A stretch of DNA of 11,783 bases from Desulfurococcales archaeon (GTDB taxonomy: Archaea; Thermoproteota; Thermoprotei_A; Sulfolobales; Desulfurococcaceae): assembly GCA_027083045.1 (NCBI GenBank), contig JALWQP010000118.1:1-11783 (forward strand), in the 5' to 3' direction. The notes under the pieces are model-generated. The model was not told the DNA's origin. It worked only from the letters and a program-made list of their open reading frames with translations, and searched no databases. The position numbers and the translations under genes were made by a program. Numbering within the stretch: the first letter of the stretch is position 1; each line of letters opens with the position of its first letter. This document shows positions 1-4,999 of this stretch, piece by piece.

Positions 1-96
1 ATCTGATACGCAGGCATAGTATACAGAAAGAATAACTAGCCCTATTATCGCCCAAAAACTGATCCAAGCATACATATTATTATCATCCCTACCCAT
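1..96 (-). CDS. N-terminus of a membrane protein (partial, runs off the left edge)
   Basis: An open frame reads leftward from ATG at 96 to the window edge (32 codons) with no stop. It begins Met-Gly-Arg-Asp-Asp-Asn-Asn-Met-Tyr-Ala-Trp and continues into an unbroken hydrophobic stretch (about residues 11-28, Ile-Ser-Phe-Trp-Ala-Ile-Ile-Gly-Leu-Val-Ile-Leu). This looks like a signal anchor or first transmembrane helix behind a short polar N-terminus. An in-frame ATG at 75 is an alternative start. I see no SD site, so a leaderless transcript is likely. It would be divergent from enolase with only about 25 nt between starts. The product cannot be identified from 32 residues. The support is an open frame plus hydrophobic character, so a chance frame is possible. 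Confidence 0.4.
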   Translation of the reverse strand, partial: MGRDDNNMYAWISFWAIIGLVILSVYYACVSD

Positions 97-121
97 ATTC
101 TTGTATCTAGGTGTATAGGGA

Positions 122-1441
122 ATGACGTACTATAGCTTTACCGCAGTTCCCGACGAGATATTCAAGATAAAAACAGTTCGCGCCAGAATGGTTCTCGATT
201 CTAGAGGAAACCCGACAGTACAGGTAATGGTGGTAACGGAGGCTGGCGGGGTAGGCATAGCTAATGCACCTAGTGGTGCCTCAACTGGAAAACACGAAGC
301 AGTAGAGCTACGTGACGGCGGAAAAGAATGGCATGGTAAAGGCGTGAGCAAGGCCGTCGAGAACGTAAACACAGTCATAGCCGAAGCGCTTAAGGGGATG
401 GATGTACGTAACCAGAGAGAAATCGATATGAAAATGATCGAGATAGACGGCACGCCCAACAAGAGTAGACTAGGAGGAAACGCTATCGTAGCTACGAGTC
501 TAGCAGTAGCAAAAGCGGCTGCTGCGACCCTCGAAATACCGCTCTACCTCTACCTCGGCGGAAAATATGCTGACATTCTCCCTGTTCCAATGCTCAATAT
601 CATTAATGGAGGAGCACATGCTGGCAATAAATTGGACTTTCAAGAGTTCATGATAGTCCCTGTAGGTTTCAAGAAATTCAGCGACGCCATCAGGGCAGCT
701 GTCGAGACTTACCATGAGCTGAAAAAACTGCTTAAACAAAAATATGGACCCAGCGCAGTCAATGTCGGTGATGAAGGAGGCTATGCTCCGCCCATGGAGA
801 CAATTAGAGAAGCCCTTGATGCCTTAGTTGAAGCGATAAAGGCAGCTGGCTATGAGCCTGGAAAAGACATAGCGTTAGCGATTGATGCTGCCAGTAGCCA
901 GTTCTATGACGAGAAACGCGACATATACCTTGTAGAGGGCAAGGAATACAAGAGAGATGATATGATCAAGCTATACGAGGAGCTAGTAGAAGAGTATCCA
1001 ATAGTGAGCATAGAGGATCCTCTGTATGAGGAAGACTTTGAAGGCTTTGCGGAAATAACGAAAGCGCTTGGCAACAAAATATTGATCGTTGGAGACGACA
1101 TTTATACAACAAATCCAGAGAGATTCAGAAAAGGCATTGAGATGGGATCGTCAAACGCTATACTTGTAAAGGTTAACCAGATCGGCACATTAACCGAGAC
1201 CCTAGAAGTAATAAAGATGGCTCACCGCAAAGGACTAAGAACAATAATTAGCCATAGAAGCGGAGAGACAGAAGATACAACCATAGCTGATATTGCGGTA
1301 GGCTTTAGCGCTGGATTGATCAAGACTGGTGCCCCTGCTAGGGGAGAGAGAACCGCCAAGTACAACAGATTACTCGAAATCGAGCTAGAGCTTGAATCAC
1401 CATACTATCCAGGAATAGATGTGTTCTTGAGGAAATTCTAG
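122..1441 (+). CDS. eno: Enolase (phosphopyruvate hydratase)
   Basis: Cytosolic glycolytic and gluconeogenic enzyme that interconverts 2-phosphoglycerate and phosphoenolpyruvate with Mg2+. At 439 aa it is of normal family length. All the expected active-site elements are visible: the mobile loop Gly-Ala-Ser-Thr-Gly (52-56), His166 and Glu175 in the INGGAHAG...DFQEF region, Glu218 in GDEGGYAP, metal ligands Asp255, Glu298 (SIEDP) and Asp325 (VGDD), catalytic Lys350 in LVKVNQIGTLTET, His378-Arg379-Ser380 in ISHRSGETED, and Lys401. The ATG at 122 has an AGGTG SD site at 109-113 (8-nt spacer). A TATA-like stretch at 72-80 would give a short leader. The next Met (residue 23) lies inside the conserved N-terminal strand, so it is not the start. 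The gene stands alone: a partial gene diverges upstream and a small membrane protein gene converges downstream. Confidence 0.97.
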   Translation: MTYYSFTAVPDEIFKIKTVRARMVLDSRGNPTVQVMVVTEAGGVGIANAPSGASTGKHEAVELRDGGKEWHGKGVSKAVENVNTVIAEALKGMDVRNQREIDMKMIEIDGTPNKSRLGGNAIVATSLAVAKAAAATLEIPLYLYLGGKYADILPVPMLNIINGGAHAGNKLDFQEFMIVPVGFKKFSDAIRAAVETYHELKKLLKQKYGPSAVNVGDEGGYAPPMETIREALDALVEAIKAAGYEPGKDIALAIDAASSQFYDEKRDIYLVEGKEYKRDDMIKLYEELVEEYPIVSIEDPLYEEDFEGFAEITKALGNKILIVGDDIYTTNPERFRKGIEMGSSNAILVKVNQIGTLTETLEVIKMAHRKGLRTIISHRSGETEDTTIADIAVGFSAGLIKTGAPARGERTAKYNRLLEIELELESPYYPGIDVFLRKF

Positions 1442-1458
1442 ATTATTCATCGAAAAAC

Positions 1459-1464
1459 TTTTTT
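1459..1464 (+). terminator. T-tract terminator after eno
   Basis: Six consecutive T's lie 18 nt after the eno stop codon. Archaeal RNA polymerase terminates at oligo-T tracts without needing a hairpin. The position between two convergent genes fits. Assigned from base composition only. Confidence 0.45.
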
Positions 1465-1512
1465 ATAACAAGCTATCTGGCGTGAAATACTGTTTTCTCA
1501 AAACATATTAGC

Positions 1513-1776
1513 TTATGGTAGTATTATTCCTATCACTATTAGTGCAATGGCGCTCAGCACTACAACTTTTAGAAACTGCGAAATAGTCATATTAGGCAAC
1601 TCCCTAACGAGACGCACCAATATATATACACCGAATCCAATACCCATCACTAACAGTATTCCTATACCAATAAGTACCAGAGCTGTACCGATCCCCTGCA
1701 ATGCTGCACCACTAAATATGCTAGATAATGCCCTCGCAGCACTAGCCAGAGCCTCTAATCCCATGCTAATCACCAT
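1513..1776 (-). CDS. Small two-helix membrane protein of unknown function
   Basis: I do not recognise a family. The 87-aa product has an N-terminal segment rich in Ala, Ser and Leu (residues 6-25) that could be an amphipathic helix. A long Gly/Ile/Leu-rich transmembrane helix follows (about 27-54), then a short loop with Arg55 and Arg58 and the sequence Pro-Asn-Met-Thr, and a second helix (about 68-86) that ends at the stop. The basic residues in the loop suggest that it faces the cytoplasm and both termini face out. Two starts are possible: ATG at 1776, or ATG at 1764 (residue Met5), which is preceded by GGTGAT four bases upstream and is the better SD match. The gene is divergent from the cdvA region and convergent with eno. 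A + strand frame over the same bases is less plausible because the minus frame shows coherent helices. Confidence 0.65.
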   Translation of the reverse strand: MVISMGLEALASAARALSSIFSGAALQGIGTALVLIGIGILLVMGIGFGVYILVRLVRELPNMTISQFLKVVVLSAIALIVIGIILP

Positions 1777-1800
1777 CTATTTAATCAAACTTGGATAACT

Positions 1801-1808
1801 AGATAAAC
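1801..1808 (+). promoter_or_regulatory. TATA-like box for the candidate RNA upstream of cdvA
   Basis: AGATAAAC, centred about 26 nt before base 1830, which is the usual archaeal TATA-to-start spacing and would start transcription at the C-box-like sequence. The same ATAAACC core stands before the second candidate RNA (4774-4780). Weak evidence on its own. Confidence 0.3.
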
Positions 1809-1829
1809 CCCAAGACCCATAACACATCA

Positions 1830-1922
1830 ATGATGATGAGGGTTAAAAGCGTGGCAGCCCCGCAGTCCTTTGTAGGCGGGGTAATGCCAGGTGCCAGGCT
1901 TCTGATTTGTCCATTATTTTTT
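1830..1922 (+). ncRNA. Candidate structured small RNA (C/D-box-like ends, GC-rich stem-loop)
   Basis: This is a GC-rich island in an AT-rich gap. It opens with ATGATGA (1830-1836, matching the C-box consensus RTGATGA) and has CTGA (1902-1905, D-box consensus) near its end. Between them CCCCGC (1858-1863) pairs with GCGGGG (1876-1881) across a 12-nt loop. TGGCA (1852-1856) can pair with either TGCCA copy (1885-1889 or 1892-1896). With the second copy the stem extends through AAGC/GCTT (1847-1850 with 1898-1901). TGCCAGG occurs twice in tandem (1885-1898). A six-T tract (1917-1922) could end the transcript and a TATA-like box lies 26 nt upstream. No clear internal D' or C' box is seen, the box-to-box distance is long for an archaeal C/D guide, and stem pairing outside the boxes is poor, so class membership is uncertain. 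It could instead be a leader element of cdvA. Confidence 0.4.
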
Positions 1923-1924
1923 AA
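1917..1924 (+). promoter_or_regulatory. Probable cdvA TATA box
   Basis: TTTTTTAA, which predicts a transcription start near 1947 and a leader of about 32 nt carrying the SD site GGAGGGG (1965-1971) before the GTG start. The same T-run could terminate the candidate RNA upstream. The 7-mer TTGAACC sits just downstream (1932-1938) and recurs in the cdvB promoter. Confidence 0.45.
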
Positions 1925-1978
1925 GCTTTCCTTGAACCCATAGACTGTTGGAAACTCATTTAATGGAGGGGTTCCCGG

Positions 1979-2668
1979 GTGTCAGATCTAAAAGTCGAGA
2001 ATATAGAAAAATACCTTGGCAAACCAGTTAATGATCCCTATGGTAGAAGACTAGGACATATAGTCAGCTTTTACAGTGATGCTGATGGAAATGTGACGCA
2101 CTTAGAGGTTAGCCTTGGAGAGGTAGAGTTTAAGCAGATCCCTATAGACAGATTTATTTTCAAAGAAGGTGAGGCGATCCTGGTACCTGAGTGGGAGTAC
2201 GAAGCCAAAGTTGTTGAAGGCAGACTAGAGAGGCTGAGGAAGAGGAAGATCGCACTAGAGGATCTATACGCTAAGAAGGAGATACCCCGTCATGCTTACG
2301 ATACCTTCAAGAAGAAACTGGAAGAGTCTCTAATGAAGGCTAAGGATGAGGCCAAGAAGGTAAAGGATCTACTCAAGAAGAGACAGTATGAGCTCGAAGA
2401 CATTATCCTAGAGCTAGAGAAAGCTATGACTAGCCTCAAAGTCAGTTACATGGCTGGGGAGATACCGGATAAGGCATACAAGACAGCAGCAGATCAAGTT
2501 AGGAAGCATCTAGACCACGCGCAGCTAGAGAAGGAAAGCGTAAAGAAGCACCTCGAGAAGATCGAGGCATTAGAGAAAGAGCCAATAGATATTGGACCGG
2601 TCAATAAGACCGAGGAGCAGGTACCATCATCGGAACAGCCTCTACCAGTAGTGGTGCTGGAAGGATAA
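1979..2668 (+). CDS. cdvA: Cell division protein CdvA
   Basis: Crenarchaeal division protein that binds membrane and DNA, forms the initial mid-cell band and recruits the ESCRT-III homologue CdvB. The 229-aa product has the expected plan: an N-terminal PRC-barrel-like β domain (about 5-75, with LGKPVNDPYGRRLG at 13-26), a long charged coiled-coil region (about 80-200), a flexible linker, and a short C-terminal peptide (EQPLPVVVLEG, 219-229) of the kind that binds the CdvB winged helix. The coiled-coil half is an ungapped internal duplication: Tyr97, Glu-Ile-Pro101-103, Ala106, Tyr107 and Thr109 recur exactly 60 residues later at 157, 161-163, 166, 167 and 169. Start is GTG with SD GGAGGGG at 7-nt spacing. 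The following gene is cdvB, 92 nt downstream with its own probable promoter. Confidence 0.93.
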   Translation: MSDLKVENIEKYLGKPVNDPYGRRLGHIVSFYSDADGNVTHLEVSLGEVEFKQIPIDRFIFKEGEAILVPEWEYEAKVVEGRLERLRKRKIALEDLYAKKEIPRHAYDTFKKKLEESLMKAKDEAKKVKDLLKKRQYELEDIILELEKAMTSLKVSYMAGEIPDKAYKTAADQVRKHLDHAQLEKESVKKHLEKIEALEKEPIDIGPVNKTEEQVPSSEQPLPVVVLEG

Positions 2669-2678
2669 GGTATTTTCC

Positions 2679-2689
2679 AGGTAGTACCT
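2679..2689 (+). promoter_or_regulatory. 11-bp palindrome upstream of the cdvB promoter
   Basis: AGGTA-G-TACCT, perfectly symmetric around a central G, ten bases before the TATA region of cdvB. A further half-site AAGGTA lies at 2667-2672 and pairs with TACCTT (2685-2690). This resembles a dimeric regulator site. In Sulfolobus a ribbon-helix-helix repressor controls cdv genes through a short palindromic site. Any link here is inference. Confidence 0.35.
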
Positions 2690-2697
2690 TGTCAGGT

Positions 2698-2719
2698 GTT
2701 TAAAAACATGTTTTTGAAC
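2698..2719 (+). promoter_or_regulatory. cdvB TATA region inside a 22-bp near-perfect palindrome
   Basis: The core AAAAACATGTTTTT (2702-2715) is a perfect 14-bp palindrome. After one mismatch (2701/2716) it extends through GTT and AAC to 22 bp. The TATA-like TTTAAAAA (2699-2706) predicts a start near 2729 and a leader of about 32 nt containing SD GAGGGGTG (2746-2753). A regulator bound here would cover the TATA box. A-T palindromes do arise easily in AT-rich spacers. Confidence 0.45.
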
Positions 2720-2739
2720 CACAAGATAAACAGGTTCAA
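2714..2739 (+). repeat. Inverted repeat TTGAACC / GGTTCAA in the cdvB promoter
   Basis: TTGAACC (2714-2720) and GGTTCAA (2733-2739) form a 7-bp inverted repeat separated by 12 nt, spanning the predicted transcription start. TTGAACC also lies at 1932-1938, at nearly the same distance downstream of the cdvA TATA box. Confidence 0.4.
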
Positions 2740-2760
2740 TAACATGAGGGGTGCAATATA

Positions 2761-3564
2761 GTGAGCCTAGCAATACGGAATGTCAGGGGTTTATTCTCGC
2801 GGATATTTGGGTTCAGGAGCAGTAGTGATCCTATAAGGAAAACAATAGCGGAGGCCATTGCACAGATAGACAGGATGCTCCTCAACATAGAGGGCACGAT
2901 CAATAATCTCAAGGAGATGCAGGAAGAACATAGTAGAAAAGCCGAAATGTTTGCAAGACAGGGTAAGAATGAATACGAGAAAATATTCCTAGATGAGCTC
3001 ACTCACATAAGTAAGCTTCTCTCAATATTCGATCTTGTAAGAATAGATCTTGTTCGTGTGAAAGTCAGGCTTAAGACTCTAACCCATGTAGAAGAGCCTC
3101 TAAAGCATTTACCCGAAATAATTCAGGAGCTCGAGATGATAAAGCCAAAGATCGAGAAAATCGCCCCCGATCTAGCTATGGCCGTGATGGAAATCGAGAG
3201 AAAGGTATCCAGTATAATGACAAGCACCAATCTCTCAAATTCTCCATTACCCGAAATACAAGGTTCGTCCTCAATTAACACGGCAATAAAGAAAGCGGAG
3301 CCTTTGAAGAAAAAGCTACCTCCTTTACCACCGGAGGGAGAGCCAATAGGATCAGCCCAACTAGTCATGGCTTCGAAAAGGACTTCCATGAATGTGAGAG
3401 CCTCAATAGATCTCATCAAGACATGGCTTATCGAAGAGATAAAGTCAACTGGTGGTGTACTAGATATATCTTCATTCTGTAAGAAGTATGGTGTCACAAG
3501 AAGTCAGATCTTCATGGCTCTACAGATGCTTGAACGAGAAGGTAAAATAAAGCTTTCTAGGTGA
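2761..3564 (+). CDS. cdvB: ESCRT-III-like division protein CdvB
   Basis: Archaeal ESCRT-III subunit that polymerises at mid-cell, is recruited by CdvA and removed with CdvC and the proteasome to let the ring constrict. The 267-aa product shows a helical, charged ESCRT-III core (about 23-155), then a Ser-rich linker. A MIM2-type motif follows (KKKLPPLPPEGEP, 183-195), the proline-rich peptide bound by the CdvC MIT domain. The C-terminal winged-helix domain (about 214-266, with LIEEIKSTGGVLDISSF and ALQMLEREGKIKLS) is the CdvA-binding part that distinguishes CdvB from its shorter paralogues. Start is GTG with SD GAGGGGTG seven bases upstream. The gap to cdvC is 57 nt. No other ESCRT-III paralogue is in the window. 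Confidence 0.95.
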   Translation: MSLAIRNVRGLFSRIFGFRSSSDPIRKTIAEAIAQIDRMLLNIEGTINNLKEMQEEHSRKAEMFARQGKNEYEKIFLDELTHISKLLSIFDLVRIDLVRVKVRLKTLTHVEEPLKHLPEIIQELEMIKPKIEKIAPDLAMAVMEIERKVSSIMTSTNLSNSPLPEIQGSSSINTAIKKAEPLKKKLPPLPPEGEPIGSAQLVMASKRTSMNVRASIDLIKTWLIEEIKSTGGVLDISSFCKKYGVTRSQIFMALQMLEREGKIKLSR

Positions 3565-3587
3565 GATCTTATCTAATTTACTTTCTC

Positions 3588-3595
3588 ACTTAAAC
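3588..3595 (+). promoter_or_regulatory. Possible cdvC-specific TATA box
   Basis: ACTTAAAC (3588-3595), 26-30 nt before the cdvC ATG, so it would give a nearly leaderless cdvC transcript. The lack of a strong SD before cdvC agrees with this. cdvC could equally be read through from cdvB. Confidence 0.3.
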
Positions 3596-3621
3596 AATCA
3601 TCTATCGGGGTAGATGAGAGT

Positions 3622-4764
3622 ATGCCTTCGCAGTATCTAATAGAAAAAGGAACTGAATATGCCCATTTGGCTGTGGAAGCGGATAGGAAGGGTGATTATG
3701 AAAAAGCGATCAAGTACTATAAGGCAGCTATCGAAATGTTTGTAAGATTCCTTAGACTCTATCCTGATAGTTCCATGGCAGACTTCTATGCGGCACTTGT
3801 TAAAAAGTATAGGTTAAGGATTAAGAAATTAGAGCAACATCTACAAAAAGTTAGTGTAGGGGGAAGGCCAAGCGAGAAAGAAAATGTTGACGAGATAGAG
3901 GTTATTTATCCGAATCAGAGGAACCCGATTAGGTTCAATGATGTTGTGGATCTTGAGCATGTGAAGCTCGCTCTGAAACGCGCCGTAATAATACCGACTC
4001 TTCATCCCGAATTATTTCCTCTGGGATGGCCTAAGGGAATACTTTTGTTTGGTCCACCGGGCTGTGGAAAGACACTTATTGCATATGCTCTCGCAAATGA
4101 GATCAATGCTGCGCTGATAGATGTTAGCCCGGCGACTATAATGTCGAAATGGCTGGGTGAAGCCGAGAAGAATGTGAAGAGAGTGTTTGATAAAGCCCGC
4201 CAGATAGCGTCGGAGGGAACGCCCGTACTGATCTTTATTGATGAGGTTGACGGTCTTCTGCAGCAGTATAGTGACGAAGTTGGCGGCGAAAAACGTGTGC
4301 GTAACCAGTTTCTAATGGAGATGGACGGGCTTAAGGAGAAACAAAACAACCGTGTGCCAGTATTCGTTATCGGGACAACCAACAAGCCATGGCAACTCGA
4401 CATTGGATTTATCCGGAGATTCGCGAAAAGGATCTATGTCCCGCCACCTAATAAGGATGTTAGGAAACAGTTGTTCCAGCACTACATAACTAAACTTGCA
4501 GCAGTATATGAGGTAGCGGATATTGATCTCGATAAACTAGCTGAGCTAACAGAGGGATATAGTAGCGCCGATATTGAGACCATAGTTAAAGAGGTACAGT
4601 TCAATGTAGCCCAGGAACACTTTGAGAAAAACAATGGAATAGGGAAGCCACGCCCCATCACTCTTGATGACTTCATAAAGGTGGTCAAAGCCCACAAGCC
4701 CAGCATAAGTCCGGAGATGCTCAAAGCGTATGAGTTATGGAACGATAAGCACGGGACAACATGA
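3622..4764 (+). CDS. cdvC: AAA+ ATPase CdvC (Vps4 homologue)
   Basis: ATPase that extracts and remodels CdvB polymers during division. The 380-aa product has an N-terminal MIT domain (about 3-75, three helices including GDYEKAIKYYKAAIEMF), a linker (76-100) and a Vps4-type AAA+ domain. Visible motifs are Walker A GPPGCGKT (144-151), pore loop SKWLGE (175-180), Walker B LIFIDEVD (203-210), sensor 1 GTTN (251-254) and arginine fingers Arg265-Arg266 in FIRRFAKRIYVP. The small helical domain follows, with the Vps4-like YSSADIE (313-319), and a C-terminal helix. The β-domain insertion of eukaryotic Vps4 is absent, as in other archaeal CdvC proteins. The ATG has only weak SD complementarity upstream. 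The MIT domain is the natural partner of the MIM2 peptide in CdvB just upstream. Confidence 0.96.
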   Translation: MPSQYLIEKGTEYAHLAVEADRKGDYEKAIKYYKAAIEMFVRFLRLYPDSSMADFYAALVKKYRLRIKKLEQHLQKVSVGGRPSEKENVDEIEVIYPNQRNPIRFNDVVDLEHVKLALKRAVIIPTLHPELFPLGWPKGILLFGPPGCGKTLIAYALANEINAALIDVSPATIMSKWLGEAEKNVKRVFDKARQIASEGTPVLIFIDEVDGLLQQYSDEVGGEKRVRNQFLMEMDGLKEKQNNRVPVFVIGTTNKPWQLDIGFIRRFAKRIYVPPPNKDVRKQLFQHYITKLAAVYEVADIDLDKLAELTEGYSSADIETIVKEVQFNVAQEHFEKNNGIGKPRPITLDDFIKVVKAHKPSISPEMLKAYELWNDKHGTT

Positions 4765-4771
4765 GAATGAG

Positions 4772-4780
4772 ACTATAAAC
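4772..4780 (+). promoter_or_regulatory. TATA box upstream of the second candidate RNA
   Basis: ACTATAAAC, with a purine-rich stretch (GAGAATGAG) before it in the BRE position. The TATA centre lies about 26 nt before base 4804, which is the first base of the long inverted repeat. It lies only 7 nt after the cdvC stop codon, so it does not serve cdvC. Confidence 0.45.
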
Positions 4781-4803
4781 CCGGGAGCCCCGATGATTAT
4801 CTT

Positions 4804-4889
4804 GGGGCCCCGGACCCAATGCAGAGAGTCATGCCAGAACGAATTACGGATGTGTTCACCCCTGGGGTAGCTTAAGGGTCCGGGGCCCC
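4804..4889 (+). ncRNA. Candidate structured RNA closed by a perfect 14-bp GC-rich helix
   Basis: GGGGCCCCGGACCC (4804-4817) and GGGTCCGGGGCCCC (4876-4889) are exact reverse complements and enclose 58 nt. In an AT-rich hyperthermophile, GC-rich islands between genes usually mark structured RNA. A TATAAA box at the correct distance would start the transcript at the first base of the helix. Inside, GAAC (4837-4840) can pair with GTTC (4854-4857), and ACCC with GGGT (4858-4861, 4865-4868). The left arm can alternatively pair upstream: GCCCC (4787-4791) with GGGGC (4804-4808). I cannot assign it to a known family. It lacks C/D boxes, tRNA arms and 5S or SRP signatures. The alternatives are a DNA-level inverted repeat or a 3' element of the cdvC transcript. 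Confidence 0.5.
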
Positions 4890-4937
4890 TCCACTACTTC
4901 ATCCTATTCTTATACATCATTTCTTCTGTCATGATAC

Positions 4938-4967
4938 CAATATCTAAAAATCCGTAGATAGATATTG
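4938..4967 (+). promoter_or_regulatory. Operator-like inverted repeat around the PAC2-hsp20 promoter
   Basis: CAATATCTA (4938-4946) and TAGATATTG (4959-4967) are a perfect 9-bp inverted repeat with a 12-nt spacer. The left arm overlaps the TATA-like TCTAAAAA (4943-4950), which predicts a start near 4972 and a leader of about 28 nt. A dimeric regulator bound here would be well placed to control the operon. No regulator is identified. Confidence 0.4.
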
Positions 4968-4999
4968 TTAATTAGCTTGGCAAGTAATTTGGTGAAAAC

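Noticed and set aside
1547..1798. Rightward 83-codon frame opposite the small membrane protein
   Set aside because: Its composition is low-complexity Ile/Pro/Thr, the mirror of a hydrophobic minus-strand gene, and it has no SD. The minus frame shows coherent helices and a GGTGAT site.
4002..4403. Long minus-strand frame inside cdvC, and similar frames inside eno, PAC2 and glmM
   Set aside because: They lie opposite strongly conserved coding sequence, with Ser/Leu-rich translations and no start signals. They are antisense shadows.
4804..4889. Small transposable element (MITE) with 14-bp terminal inverted repeats
   Set aside because: The flanks (ATCTT and TCCAC) show no target-site duplication, no second copy is in the window, and the TATA box at the right distance favours an RNA. 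A genome search would settle it.
4804..4894. Reading the GC-rich element as a tRNA, because GGGCCCC is followed by T and CCA
   Set aside because: There is no T-arm (no TTCRA loop with a 5-bp stem), no D-arm and no anticodon arm. The helix is 14 bp and continuous rather than a 7-bp acceptor. The CCA is probably chance.
4898..4933. Minus-strand mini-frame of 12 codons before the PAC2 gene
   Set aside because: It is too short, has no SD site and no homology that I can recognise.
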